A stretch of DNA of 64,000 bases from an uncultured Desulfatitalea sp. (GCA_937868765.1 CALMNL010000003.1:558001-622000); one strand, 5' to 3'. Shown: positions 9,250-18,432, numbered from the stretch's first letter. The notes: generated by a model from the sequence alone, not told the origin. Numbers and translations are program-made.

Positions 9250-10965
9250 TCACCTGCTCAATGAGTTGATGTCAAATGACGGGGCTGCTATTCGAGGAAA
9301 GGTCATGGTGAAGGTGGCGCCTTCGTCGACTCTGGATGCAACAGTCAGGGTGCCATTCATTTTTTCCACGAATTTTTTCACCATCGGCAACCCTAACCCC
9401 GTGCCTCCGGTTCCCTTGGTGGTGTAAAAAAGTTCAAAAACACGGTTTAACCGATCCGGCGCAATCCCTATTCCGTTGTCGGAGACACTGACACTCATTG
9501 TATCGGCGGTTTCATCGAGGCGCGAGGTGATGATGATTTTCCCCGAAGGTTTGTGCTTGACCGCATCGATGGCGTTTACGACGAGATTGAGCAATGCCCG
9601 ATTGAACTGGTGGGCATCCATCAGCCAAATCGGGTCCCCATCGCAAAGCATGAATTCCATGCGGATACCTTTGCTCGACAGGCTGTTTTCGATAACTTCA
9701 CGATTGGCCATAATGATTTTATTGAGGTGGACCTGCTTTAATACAACATCCTGCTCCTTGGCGAACGCCAGCATGTTGACTGTCAGGTTGTTGATGCGGG
9801 TAAAGCTTTGTAGAACATAATGCCAGCTTTTATCAATTTTATTGTCTTGAAGCGCCTTGAGCTGCAGTCCAAGCAGGTCCACCGAATTTTGATTGAGGGC
9901 CAGCAGGTTCTTGATGTTGTGGGCCAGGTTGGTCATGGTCATGCCGATGGCGGCCATGCGTTCGCTTTGGACCAATTCGTTCTGCAACCGCACATTCTCT
10001 ATGCACAGGGCCAATTCGTTGGCCACAGCTGCCGAAAAGGCGACATCCTGCCGGTTGAAGGTGTGCAGGATATCTTTGCCGTCGATATAAAGAATGCCGA
10101 TGACCTTGTCCTCTTTCATTAAGGGGACGACGATGATGCTCTTTAGATTGTGGATGCGAATGGAGTCTGAATCTTGAAAGCGGGTATCCTGGGTCAAGTT
10201 CTGGCTTACCAGGGCGATCTTTTCGGTCAACACCCAATCCACGATGGTGCGACTGATTGGAAAGCTGCCTCCATTTTCCTGGGGCTTCCGATATTTGAAA
10301 GCGCTCACCTGCAGCTGGCCATTGCTGTGGTCGCCGAGCAGAATCATGGCTCTTTCGGCGGCTGTCAAGGCGCTGAGGATGAGCTCGAGCCCTTTGTCGA
10401 GGATCTGGTCCAGTGCCTCAGTGGCTCTCAGCTTCTCGCTTAACTGATACAACAAAGACAACCGATGGTGTGCCAGGGAGGCCTCTTCCGTCTCTTCGTC
10501 ATGATTGGCATCCATAGGTCGGAACATGCTCTTGGCCGCCTCTTTGGCTGTTTGGGCCAGAAGCTCCGTCGGTTCCACATCCTCTTCGAAAAGCGTGAAC
10601 GTTTCTTTAGGCACGATAAATGGGCGGGAAGTTTCCCTGAGAGCAGGGGGCGATTTCATGAGGAATAGGAACGAGCGGTCACCGAATGATAGCTTGTCAT
10701 GGTGGTTAAGCAGCGCGCTTTTTACCCTGGCGCCGTTGAGAAAGGTGCCGGTCACTGGGTCCAGGTCTTGAATTCGGTACTCATCGTTGCTGTATTCGAT
10801 GATCGCATGATGGTCGGCCACGGAAGGATGGGAGATCTGGATGGCATTGGATGAAGTCCTTCCGATGGAGGTTTTGCCCATGGTAAGCAGCACCGGTTTT
10901 GAAAAAGATTCGGCCGGGAATGGGATCAGGTAGGCTTCGGGGGTCAGATTTTTGCGCATGCTCAT
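9250..10965 (-). CDS. FHA-GAF sensor histidine kinase
   Basis: About 571 aa from ATG 10965, which has GGAAGGGA upstream; the frame is open to 11025 but without better signals. Domain order: FHA (~25-105; GRTSSNAIQISHPSVADHH and GTFLNG, a phosphothreonine-binding fold), an acidic linker, GAF (~185-330), kinase dimerisation with LAHNIKNLL as the His motif, and an ATPase domain (NLVVNAIDA, DNGIGI, GTGGTGLGLPMVKK). FHA on a histidine kinase links Ser/Thr phosphorylation to two-component signalling. No TM segment, so it is cytoplasmic. No response regulator is adjacent. The 3' end is 73 nt from the start of the next kinase on the same strand. Confidence 0.88.
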   Translation of the reverse strand: MSMRKNLTPEAYLIPFPAESFSKPVLLTMGKTSIGRTSSNAIQISHPSVADHHAIIEYSNDEYRIQDLDPVTGTFLNGARVKSALLNHHDKLSFGDRSFLFLMKSPPALRETSRPFIVPKETFTLFEEDVEPTELLAQTAKEAAKSMFRPMDANHDEETEEASLAHHRLSLLYQLSEKLRATEALDQILDKGLELILSALTAAERAMILLGDHSNGQLQVSAFKYRKPQENGGSFPISRTIVDWVLTEKIALVSQNLTQDTRFQDSDSIRIHNLKSIIVVPLMKEDKVIGILYIDGKDILHTFNRQDVAFSAAVANELALCIENVRLQNELVQSERMAAIGMTMTNLAHNIKNLLALNQNSVDLLGLQLKALQDNKIDKSWHYVLQSFTRINNLTVNMLAFAKEQDVVLKQVHLNKIIMANREVIENSLSSKGIRMEFMLCDGDPIWLMDAHQFNRALLNLVVNAIDAVKHKPSGKIIITSRLDETADTMSVSVSDNGIGIAPDRLNRVFELFYTTKGTGGTGLGLPMVKKFVEKMNGTLTVASRVDEGATFTMTFPRIAAPSFDINSLSR

Positions 10966-11156
10966 GTCGCCGTCCCTTCCTTGGCAGAAATGTCCGTCTG
11001 ATGGTTGACCCAAGGGATTTTTCAAAAGCCGCCGACAGGAACCTCAATGCCAGACGGCACCAAGGAAGAATGTCCGTTTCAAAAAGGATTCATTATCCGG
11101 ATATTGCACAATCTTGTCAATGCGCTGCGCAATAAATTCTCTCGGTTATCGGAAAA

Positions 11157-13112
11157 CTACGACCATATATCAAAGCAGTAATCTTTGCCGGCGATTTTGC
11201 GAAGCCAACGGATGCAGAGTTCGACCCGAGCGAAGCTGATGTGGATCAGGTCATCCGCCAGGGGCGCCATATCGTCTTGCCACCTGCGTTGGTGGTCCTT
11301 CGCCAGCGGCAGATCGATCAATACCCCGTCAAAACCCTGGTTTTCCAGACCATGGATGGATTCGACAGACGGCAGAGCGGATTGCCGCCACCAATGGATG
11401 TGGCGTTGCATGGGGCCGGCGAACCTGGCCTTCATCTCATCGGTGACCACGGTAAATATGATCGAGCGATTACCGGCCTGGTCGAAAAGCGGTCGCAGGT
11501 GGCCATCCAGATAGTGAGGACGTTCGATGCGCGATGCCTCGAGCAACCGCCGTACGGCAGGCATTCGTTGGGGTTCGAAGAAGACCAGTTCCAAGGGTGT
11601 GTGCGGATTGGTCGCAGTGAAGATGGAAAGCGCGCGGGCGACATACTCGGATGCGTCGACCAGGGGGGGAACCAGCAACTGATACGGCTGGGTCACAAGG
11701 CGGGACAAGCGCACCAGATCCGCCATGCTTCGCTCCGGCCGCAGCCAGACCTTGTTTAGAACCCGGTGTCCGTCTACGACCACGGATAAATCCGCCTCGG
11801 TGTCCATGCGGCTTTCATCCCGCGTCCGCCACGAAAGATCAAGGCTTGGCATGGGGTAAAGCGCCACATCCAATCGCTTTTCGGCGTGGGCCATGGCCTC
11901 CAGCAGCTCAGTATTGGAGAAGGTCGGTGTTTTGATGACGCTATAAGGTGGTTTTTTTTCGTAGGTCACGCCAAGGCGTTTGGCATCCCTTCGGAATTCG
12001 GTTCCAGGGAGAATCGACAGAGGAAATACCTGGATTTCCTCGTGCAGGTGGTGATCGAGAACGAATTGGAGGGTTTTGTCGAAACCGTGCCAATCATCTC
12101 CGGGCAATCCCACGATCAAATCGACCGCGGTGGTGATCCCCCGCTTTTTCAATGCGCGAAAACCCTTCAAAAAGCGATCGCCGTCTGATTTGCGGCGCAT
12201 TTGTGCCAAAGCCTTTGGATTTGTGCTTTGCAATCCGATTTCAAACCAGGAGAATCCGGCCGCAGCCAGAAGATCGGCCAGTTCTCCGTCCACTGCATCG
12301 GCACGGATTTCACTGATCAGCGACAGGCGCCGGTTCTTGTTGAGGACGGCGATCTCTTTGAGCAATGATTTGAGGCCGGGACGCGCATTCAAAGAAGGAT
12401 CCAGGAAATAAATCTCTTTGACGTCGCGATCCAGAGCCCACTGGATAGCCGCCAACACCCGGCGATCCTCCTTGAAAAGCGGACCCCGCCTCGATTTGCT
12501 GTAGTAGCAGTAGGCGCATGCGTAAGGGCATCCGCGCATCGTTTCCAGCAGCATGGTCTTTTCGATGCCAGGATCCAATGGTGCGGAGAGGTATGGACTG
12601 GGAGATTCCATGAACAAGGTGCCGGCATCTTCAGTGGCGCTGCCGAGGGCCCATAAATCCGGCGACTGAAGCAGTTTGGCAAAGATGCGCTCGCCTTCGC
12701 CATAAACCCTGAAATCGAAGCATTGTTTGTCGAGCAGCCGGTTGTCTTCGGTTACCTCCGGTCCGCCTACGACTATCTTGGGGGTATAGTGGACTTTTAT
12801 TTCCCGCGCAAGGTGACTTACCCGTTCGATATTCCACATATATACGGTAAACCCGATGATATCGGGCCGCCGGGTCACAATCGTGTCCACGAGGGCGGCG
12901 TCACCCATGTAGGATGAAGTCATCTGAGATAGGATCTCGACGTGCGCATCTTTAATGTGGGCGGCGGCTTGATGCAGGCATGCGGCAGCGAAGGGGGTGT
13001 TGCCGGTCTGGTGGCCGAAGTTGAGCTGCGGCACCGGTAGTTGGATGAGCAAAGCATGAATCATGAGGGGTACATTCTTTTGGAAATAAGCGACGTTGAC
13101 AGTGCCCGACAT
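11157..13112 (-). CDS. B12-binding-domain radical SAM protein
   Basis: About 651 aa from ATG 13112, which has CAGGA 5-6 nt upstream; TTG 13136 and ATG 13064 are alternatives. The N-terminal ~170 residues form a cobalamin-binding Rossmann domain (DIIGFTVYMWN, KIVVGGPEVT). The radical SAM cluster motif C-P-Y-A-C-A-Y-C is near residue 195 and is followed by a TIM-barrel core (YFLDPSLNARP, GLQSTNPKAL, DLIVGLPGD). The last ~200 residues are a variable domain. Such proteins perform radical methylations or rearrangements; nothing in the context identifies the substrate. No biosynthetic cluster surrounds it. Confidence 0.86.
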   Translation of the reverse strand: MSGTVNVAYFQKNVPLMIHALLIQLPVPQLNFGHQTGNTPFAAACLHQAAAHIKDAHVEILSQMTSSYMGDAALVDTIVTRRPDIIGFTVYMWNIERVSHLAREIKVHYTPKIVVGGPEVTEDNRLLDKQCFDFRVYGEGERIFAKLLQSPDLWALGSATEDAGTLFMESPSPYLSAPLDPGIEKTMLLETMRGCPYACAYCYYSKSRRGPLFKEDRRVLAAIQWALDRDVKEIYFLDPSLNARPGLKSLLKEIAVLNKNRRLSLISEIRADAVDGELADLLAAAGFSWFEIGLQSTNPKALAQMRRKSDGDRFLKGFRALKKRGITTAVDLIVGLPGDDWHGFDKTLQFVLDHHLHEEIQVFPLSILPGTEFRRDAKRLGVTYEKKPPYSVIKTPTFSNTELLEAMAHAEKRLDVALYPMPSLDLSWRTRDESRMDTEADLSVVVDGHRVLNKVWLRPERSMADLVRLSRLVTQPYQLLVPPLVDASEYVARALSIFTATNPHTPLELVFFEPQRMPAVRRLLEASRIERPHYLDGHLRPLFDQAGNRSIIFTVVTDEMKARFAGPMQRHIHWWRQSALPSVESIHGLENQGFDGVLIDLPLAKDHQRRWQDDMAPLADDLIHISFARVELCIRWLRKIAGKDYCFDIWS

Positions 13113-13211
13113 ATCATTCCTGGGCGAAGGGTTCAATCGATCTGGATTGCTTGAACAGTCGTGGGTATTGGTGATAAGAGAGGCTTGAAAAGATAAAGAG
13201 AGGCTGGTTTT

Positions 13212-13700
13212 ATGTTTACGCTATCCGACATCCGCGAAATTGCCCTTCAAATTGAATACAATGGTGAAAGTGTTTACCGGCGCGCGGCCAAGAACAGTCG
13301 CACCCCTAAAATCGCAAAGTTGCTGTCAGAGATGGCCGATGAAGAGCAGCGACATGCGCACTGGTTTGAACGCCTGAGTGGCGCCATTCCTCTGGCCGCC
13401 GAAGATCGACGCATCGAGCAGATGGGGAAGGACTTGCTCCAGAAGATGGTCGGCCAACAAGCCTTTTCGTTGGATGAATCCCGCCTGGCAACCACTATCG
13501 AGGCCCAGGACTTGTTGGATCAGGCCATTGAATTCGAAAACGATACCATTTTATTCTATCAAATGCTGCACAACTTTATGGATGATTCGGCAACCATGGC
13601 CCAATTGGAGCGAATCATCGAAGAAGAGCAGGCGCACATCGAAAAGCTAAAATCGCTGTTTTGCCGTCGAGAGCGGGTCGGCTGCCCTCTGGAAAAATAA
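13212..13700 (+). CDS. Ferritin-like / rubrerythrin-family protein
   Basis: A 162-aa four-helix protein. Two helix pairs each contain an E..EE.RH-type metal motif: IEYNGESVYRR with MADEEQRHAHWFE, and IEFENDTILFYQ with IEEEQAHIEKL, giving the diiron ligand set of the ferritin-like superfamily. There is no rubredoxin tail, so it is not a full rubrerythrin. In anaerobes these proteins reduce peroxide or store iron; the specific activity is inferred. An AGAGAGGCTGG RBS precedes ATG 13212. A strong hairpin terminator follows at about 13765-13800. Confidence 0.85.
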   Translation: MFTLSDIREIALQIEYNGESVYRRAAKNSRTPKIAKLLSEMADEEQRHAHWFERLSGAIPLAAEDRRIEQMGKDLLQKMVGQQAFSLDESRLATTIEAQDLLDQAIEFENDTILFYQMLHNFMDDSATMAQLERIIEEEQAHIEKLKSLFCRRERVGCPLEK

Positions 13701-13763
13701 CCGCCGTCCGATTGTGCGCGCGACGCTTCAATGCGCTGGTGTGTTAAGCCAAATCATAAAAAT

Positions 13764-13801
13764 AAAAAGGGTGCCACCTGAAAGGTGGCACCCATCTTTT
13801 T
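13764..13801 (+). terminator. Rho-independent terminator after ferritin-like gene
   Basis: A perfect 11-bp stem (GGGTGCCACCT at 13769-13779 with AGGTGGCACCC at 13783-13793) closes a 3-nt GAA loop and is followed by ATCTTTTT; an A-rich tract precedes it, so it could also work on the minus strand. It sits 64 nt after the ferritin-like stop codon. Confidence 0.85.
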
Positions 13802-13810
13802 GGAGGGGCT

Positions 13811-13837
13811 GCTGGGTGGCGCGAGGCGCCACCCAGC
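13811..13837. repeat. Second GC-rich perfect hairpin
   Basis: A 12-bp perfect inverted repeat, GCTGGGTGGCGC with GCGCCACCCAGC, around a GAG loop, 17 nt after the preceding terminator. It shares the core GGTGGC/GCCACC with that hairpin but has no T-run, so it is not a second classic terminator. Confidence 0.75.
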
Positions 13838-14158
13838 TGGCAAGAGAGGAAGATGATGAAAAAGTTAGGCTTCGATTATTATATAAGCATCTTGTGTGCC
13901 AATTAATGAAAAAAACGTATGCAATAAATAAATGCAAAAATTACAATAAGATGAAAACTAAATGATGTTGCCCCCCTTCACGGAAGGCCCCAAAATAATA
14001 TTGCAATATGCAAAATAGAATCGCAGAATGCAAATAAAATTGGTCTTCAGCAAAATCCAAATCCGCCGATAAATAATCAACGATAGCGACATCCGCTCAA
14101 ATACCGTTTTGGGCACGGTCTGTAGCAAGACGGGACATTTAAATGAAAGGGGCAGGAT
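13838..14158. other. AT-rich intergenic region with possible 17-aa ORF
   Basis: Strikingly A+T rich compared with its surroundings. GAGAGGAAG precedes ATGATG at 13852, which would encode 17 residues (MMKKLGFDYYISILCAN) before TAA; I cannot tell whether this is a real peptide or a leader. No other convincing gene or RNA signature was seen. The TerB-like gene begins at its right edge behind AAAGGGGCAGG. Confidence 0.35.
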
Positions 14159-14575
14159 ATGGTGGATTTTAACTTTGTGGAAGCCAACACGCCTGATTTC
14201 GATCCTCGTGTCTATATCCAAATATTGCTGGCCATCGCCAAGGCCGACAAAAACAATGGCCCTCCCGAATTTGAGTTTGTGCAGCGGCAAGCCCGGCTCT
14301 TAGGGGTCGATTACGAAAGCTGTTACCAAACCACCGACAAGGATTTCCTGCTGACCGCTCGTAAAGTTTCACGTTTGACGGCAATGGTGATTCTGAAAGA
14401 TGCGATTGCCCTGGCGAGTCTGGATGGCAATTTCTCCCTCCCCGAAAAGCAGCGGATTTACCAGTATGCGGAGAAGCTGGATGCGACCCGCAGCGATGTC
14501 GATGGCCTCGTGGACCTGATGGCCGATTATTACCGGCTCATCGAAAAGTGGCGCAAGATCGTGCGCGCGAGGTAG
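14159..14575 (+). CDS. TerB-like protein
   Basis: A 138-aa helical protein. The segment AIALASLDGNFSLPEKQRIYQYAEKL resembles the repeated acidic helix-loop-helix of the TerB/DjlA N-terminal domain family (LA.ADG.....E). That family occurs in tellurite and phage-stress systems and in membrane-associated metal or stress sensing; its biochemistry is not settled. The stop is 6 nt before the start of the CaCA-type exchanger gene, so the two are almost certainly co-transcribed. That pairing suggests regulation of, or response to, cation transport, which is inference. No signal peptide. Confidence 0.65.
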   Translation: MVDFNFVEANTPDFDPRVYIQILLAIAKADKNNGPPEFEFVQRQARLLGVDYESCYQTTDKDFLLTARKVSRLTAMVILKDAIALASLDGNFSLPEKQRIYQYAEKLDATRSDVDGLVDLMADYYRLIEKWRKIVRAR

Positions 14576-14581
14576 CGCCTC

Positions 14582-15625
14582 ATGCCCCCATATATCTCCA
14601 ATATCCCTGGGTGGTGGGATCGCTGGATGGCGCGAATCGAACCGATCCGCTCGGCAACCGCGCACATGGAACCCTGGTTCTCCCTCCTGCTGTTCCTTTG
14701 TGCGACCGCCTTGATGATCTGGCGTTTGAACGCCCTGGAAGGCAAGGGATTGGAGGGTACGGTGCTGGGAACAGTCGTTATGCCCTATGCATCGGGATTT
14801 TCGAATCTGACGTTCGCCTTGGTGATGGGGCGTGCCGGTGGCAACGGCACCCTTGTGCTGGAGAACTGCCTGGTGAACAATGTGACCAATCTGACCCTGC
14901 TGATCGGCCTGCCGGCCATGATCTGGTCACTTTCCGTCTTTCCTGAAAAGCGGGGAGGTCGCAACGGGACAATCGTTTCCCGGTCCCACCGCTTGAATTA
15001 CCTTTCCCTTTTGCTGACACTGGCGGCAGCGCTCTTTTTTTCAGGCGCCCTCTGGGCGTTGGCCAGAGACGGCGTTCTGGACCTGGGCGATGGCCTGGTG
15101 CTGGTAGGCGCTTTTCTTTTCTGGCAGCTGTTTCATGTGTTTGACGTGTTGAAACAGAACGTGATGCGTGGCCGCTGCCTGAAATGGTCTATGGCCATTG
15201 ATATGCTGATGGTCATAACAGGCGGGATAGGCGTTTATCAGGCCATCGAGGGCCTCGTGGACTGGATTCCCAGAGATGGCAAAGGCTTTCTGGTTTTTGG
15301 AAACATCGGCTGGCTCAGCGGCCTGCTCATGGTTCTACCCAACGCCCTTCTGGCGCTATTCTACGCCAGAAGCAGACGCGCCGACATCGTTTATACTTCT
15401 CAAATAGGCGACGGCCATATTTGCATTCCCATGTGCATCGGCCTGTTTGCGCTTTTCGGGCAGATTCGGATTCCGAGCTATTTCAACTTCGGTGTGCTGA
15501 TCATCATGGCAGCCGGAGCCGTTCACTTTCTATTCGTGAGTGTTTTTGGTCGACTACCGCGATTCATGGGTCTGGCTATGGCCGTCGCGTATGGTCTGTT
15601 TCTGTATAAAGGGATTCTCCAATAG
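14582..15625 (+). CDS. CaCA-type sodium/calcium exchanger family protein
   Basis: A 347-aa integral membrane protein with about 9-10 hydrophobic segments. Two inverted alpha-repeat-like segments are visible: GTVVMPYASGFSNLTFALVMG...NCLVNNVTNLTLLIGLP (~60-115) and GLLMVLPNALLALFYARSR...SQIGDGHICIPMCIGLF (~250-300), the hallmark of the Ca2+/cation antiporter superfamily. The acidic residues that coordinate cation in classic members are partly replaced (Asn in repeat one), so ion specificity cannot be assigned. It follows the TerB-like gene by 6 nt and is convergent with the helix-turn-helix gene 5 nt downstream. Confidence 0.75.
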   Translation: MPPYISNIPGWWDRWMARIEPIRSATAHMEPWFSLLLFLCATALMIWRLNALEGKGLEGTVLGTVVMPYASGFSNLTFALVMGRAGGNGTLVLENCLVNNVTNLTLLIGLPAMIWSLSVFPEKRGGRNGTIVSRSHRLNYLSLLLTLAAALFFSGALWALARDGVLDLGDGLVLVGAFLFWQLFHVFDVLKQNVMRGRCLKWSMAIDMLMVITGGIGVYQAIEGLVDWIPRDGKGFLVFGNIGWLSGLLMVLPNALLALFYARSRRADIVYTSQIGDGHICIPMCIGLFALFGQIRIPSYFNFGVLIIMAAGAVHFLFVSVFGRLPRFMGLAMAVAYGLFLYKGILQ

Positions 15626-15630
15626 AAGAC

Positions 15631-16047
15631 TTATTTGCGCGTCAGACGTTGAATATCCGGCCGCTCCAAATTGGCATGGTCTACCGACCATTTACCGCTC
15701 TCGTCCTTGCGGCCTGTGAGCCTGCCCTCTTTTAAGAAACGTTCGACCCCAAAAGTCGTCAGGTACGTTATGGCGCTGAACTCCTCGATGGAGTAAGACC
15801 GCCGGGAGGCAGCCGGTTTGGCGGTAACCGGGGCGACGGCAGGCTTGGGGGGCTCGGACGCGGTTGATGGCTGCAGGTGACGCGTCGGCGCGACACTTTT
15901 CAGTTGATCGGCCGATATCATCCATTTTCCGCTTTGTTTGACGCCTTTTACTTTTCCGCTGCGCAGCCATTTGGAAACGGTCGCGGCCGAGACACCGGCA
16001 CGTTCGGCAAACTTCTGGCTGGTTAAGATCTCTTTGGGGTCGGTCAT
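15631..16047 (-). CDS. Double excisionase-like helix-turn-helix protein
   Basis: A 138-aa protein with two similar DNA-binding modules joined by a Pro/Ala-rich linker. Module one (~8-50: TSQKFAERAGVSAATVSKWLRSGKVKG) is a clear HTH_17/MerR-type motif; module two (~84-128: SIEEFSAITYLTTFGVERFLKEGRLTG) has the same layout but is degenerate. Both end in the G.W.....L pattern of excisionase-like domains. This suggests binding to two half-sites or a small nucleoid-type regulator; the target is unknown. No integrase lies nearby, so there is no reason to call it an Xis. Confidence 0.72.
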   Translation of the reverse strand: MTDPKEILTSQKFAERAGVSAATVSKWLRSGKVKGVKQSGKWMISADQLKSVAPTRHLQPSTASEPPKPAVAPVTAKPAASRRSYSIEEFSAITYLTTFGVERFLKEGRLTGRKDESGKWSVDHANLERPDIQRLTRK

Positions 16048-16144
16048 CTGTGTACTCCTTTCGATCTTCGCTGGTGAGCTGGCAAAATCCGACGACGGCC
16101 GATCATCTCAAAATAAGATAGAAGAAGCAAGAGGCCGAAGATAA

Positions 16145-16184
16145 AAGAGCAGCACCTCCTGAAGCCGCTGCTGGCTCAAGGTGC
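16145..16184 (-). terminator. Possible terminator after HDOD gene
   Basis: An imperfect stem: GCACCT (16152-16157) with AGGTGC (16179-16184), enclosing a second AGCC/GGCT stem. On the minus strand it is followed by TGCTCTTTTATC, a weak T-rich stretch. It lies 27 nt after the HDOD stop codon. Confidence 0.35.
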
Positions 16185-16210
16185 ATGGGAAGAGGGTGCA
16201 TGCCGTTTGT

Positions 16211-17281
16211 CTATACGGTCAGGGAAGCGGTGATCTGAGCCACCGAAGCGCCTACCTCGGCGGCCATTTCAACCAGGTCTTCATCCTTCAAGCGCAAGGT
16301 TTCAAGGCACCCTTGGGGAATTGGCTGATCTTCGAAGCCGGGACCTCCCCCCAGGCCAGCTTGGGCGCTTATGTGGTTGGCCAGGCATACGATGTAAGCC
16401 AGTTGGTTTCCCTTGGACGCCTCGGGTGTGTGATGATAGCGCATGGCAGCGGCCTGATTTTCCGGCAGCTTCCATTTCTGGCACAAATCGTGTGCTATTT
16501 CGGTATGATCGAAACCCAGCAGGACGCGCTCGGCTTCCAGGAAAGAAGGGGATTTTTCACGCAGAAATTGATCTATTTCTTTCCTTTTTTCGGCCACATA
16601 GGGGTCGAGAGCCAGTTTTCCGGCATCATGGATGAGACCCACTGAGAAGGCGTCGTTCTCCATGCTTGGGGCACGTTTTTTAGCAATCAGCCGGGAGGCT
16701 ATGGCCGTGCCCAGGCTATGCTTCCAGAGAACGCCGGCATTGAGTCCATAACCCTTTAGTTGCTTGCCCAACAAGGAACTGGACGACACCATGGTGATGA
16801 CTTGTTCGAGGGTTTGGTAGCCCAACACCACCGAGGCCTGGTGGATGGAGCTGACCATGCCGCTTAACCCATAATAGGCGGAGTTGGCCACTTTTAGGAT
16901 TTTGGCGGCGATCGCCTGATCGGTTTCGATGATTTTTGAAATGTCTTTGAAGCTGGAATTGGGATCCGAGAGCACTTCCCGTGCCTTGAGCAGCACTTTG
17001 GGCATGGGGGGAAGGTCATTGATGCGTTTGACGATCTTTTTTCTGAGATCTTCGCTGGTGAGTTCGGAATTGGGTTCATCGGCCAATGGTTTGAAAACAC
17101 GACGATCGGAGGGCGCTTCTTCCGGCACGGCTTCAAGCACCACCTCTTCCTCCTTTTCGCGCAGGTCGAGGGTGATCTTGGCTTTGCAGGCGGGGCAGGG
17201 GAATGACACCACTTTGCCATGGGGCAGGCGATCATCGGGCAATGTATAGCTTTTTTGACACGTCGGACACTCTATGCGCAT
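16211..17281 (-). CDS. Zinc-ribbon HDOD signalling protein
   Basis: A 356-aa protein. Residues 1-40 form an MJ0042-type zinc ribbon (C-P-T-C ... C-P-A-C). After an acidic linker comes an HDOD domain (~85-285: RINDLPPMPKVLLKAREVL, AAKILKVANSAYYG, FSVGLIHDAGKLALDPY). The canonical HD is represented by HDAGK, but other HD-GYP metal ligands are missing, as is normal for HDOD. These proteins are regulatory partners in motility, cyclic-di-GMP and stress networks without known catalysis. The zinc ribbon suggests nucleic-acid or protein contact. It is divergent from the quinone oxidoreductase gene. Confidence 0.82.
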   Translation of the reverse strand: MRIECPTCQKSYTLPDDRLPHGKVVSFPCPACKAKITLDLREKEEEVVLEAVPEEAPSDRRVFKPLADEPNSELTSEDLRKKIVKRINDLPPMPKVLLKAREVLSDPNSSFKDISKIIETDQAIAAKILKVANSAYYGLSGMVSSIHQASVVLGYQTLEQVITMVSSSSLLGKQLKGYGLNAGVLWKHSLGTAIASRLIAKKRAPSMENDAFSVGLIHDAGKLALDPYVAEKRKEIDQFLREKSPSFLEAERVLLGFDHTEIAHDLCQKWKLPENQAAAMRYHHTPEASKGNQLAYIVCLANHISAQAGLGGGPGFEDQPIPQGCLETLRLKDEDLVEMAAEVGASVAQITASLTV

Positions 17282-17451
17282 AAAGCTCCCTCATTAATAA
17301 CGGTGGCAAGGCGCATCGCTCGCACTTTAGGGCAAGAGGCGGCCGCATACATAATCGGCCAGCGCAATCCACTTTCAATGGCCGCAATCTGACTTATTAT
17401 CGGTCCAAGCTTAGGCGAAGTTGAGCGACAAAATCGAAAGGAGGCAAAAAC

Positions 17452-18432
17452 ATGGGGAACGCAATCTTCGTTCATCAGACGGGCGGACCCGAGGTCTTGC
17501 GCTGGTCGTCTCACGATCCAGGGGCCCCTGGCGAAGGGGAGGTGCGATTGCGCCATGAAGCCATTGGACTGAACTTCATCGACGTCTATCACCGCACTGG
17601 GCTCTATCCACTGCCCAAGTTGCCCGCCGTGATCGGTATGGAGGGCGCAGGGGTCGTCACTGCAGTGGGCGCAGGTGTTTCCGATCTGAAGGTCGGGGAT
17701 CGAGTGGCTTATGCCGGACAGCCGTCCGGTGCCTATGCTCAGGAACGCCGGATACCTGCCCAACGGCTGGTGCCATTGCCAGCGGACATCGGTATGGAAC
17801 AGGCGGCAGCCATGATGCTCAAAGGCATGACGGCGCGCTTCCTGCTGTATGGGTGCCATGCGCTTCAGCCGGGGCATACGATCCTGATCCATGCGGCTGC
17901 CGGAGGCGTGGGCAGCATCGTCTGTCAGTGGGCACGGCACAAGGGTGCCACGGTCATCGGTACGGTCGGTTCCGAGGAGAAGGCCTCCTATGCCGCCGAG
18001 CGTGGATGCCATCATCCAATCCTATACGGCAAGGAGGATTTTGTGGCCCGGGTCAAGGCTATCACAGCCGGTGCCGGAGTGGATGTGGTTTACGATTCGG
18101 TGGGCCAGGCAACGTTCATGCGTTCCCTCGATTGTCTAAAACCGATGGGCACGCTGGTCTCTTTCGGCCAATCCTCGGGTCCCATCGCTGCATTTGATCC
18201 AGGCCTGTTAGCAGCCAAAGGCTCTCTTTTTTTAACGCGCCCCTCGTTATTTACATACACTGCCAAACGACATGACCTGCTGGCCCATGCGGCCGATCTA
18301 TTCGAAGCGATCCGGCAGGGGGCGGTTCGCGTGGAGATCAATCAGCGGTATCCCCTGGCCGAAGCAGCCCGGGCGCACCAGGATTTAGAGAACCGGCGCA
18401 CGTTCGGTCAATCCGTGCTGCTTCCCTTTTGA
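17452..18432 (+). CDS. Quinone oxidoreductase-like NADPH dehydrogenase
   Basis: A 326-aa medium-chain dehydrogenase of the zinc-free quinone oxidoreductase branch. Visible features: a GroES-like N-terminal domain (IGLNFIDVYHRTGLYP, GMEGAGVVTAVG), no catalytic zinc cysteines, and a Rossmann NADP site (AAAGGVGSIVCQWARHKGA). Near the end, DLF.AI..GAVRVEINQRYPL is typical for Qor. It reduces quinones or enones with NADPH in the cytoplasm. AAAGGAGG lies 9 nt upstream of ATG 17452. The next gene begins 87 nt downstream; co-transcription is possible. Confidence 0.9.
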   Translation: MGNAIFVHQTGGPEVLRWSSHDPGAPGEGEVRLRHEAIGLNFIDVYHRTGLYPLPKLPAVIGMEGAGVVTAVGAGVSDLKVGDRVAYAGQPSGAYAQERRIPAQRLVPLPADIGMEQAAAMMLKGMTARFLLYGCHALQPGHTILIHAAAGGVGSIVCQWARHKGATVIGTVGSEEKASYAAERGCHHPILYGKEDFVARVKAITAGAGVDVVYDSVGQATFMRSLDCLKPMGTLVSFGQSSGPIAAFDPGLLAAKGSLFLTRPSLFTYTAKRHDLLAHAADLFEAIRQGAVRVEINQRYPLAEAARAHQDLENRRTFGQSVLLPF

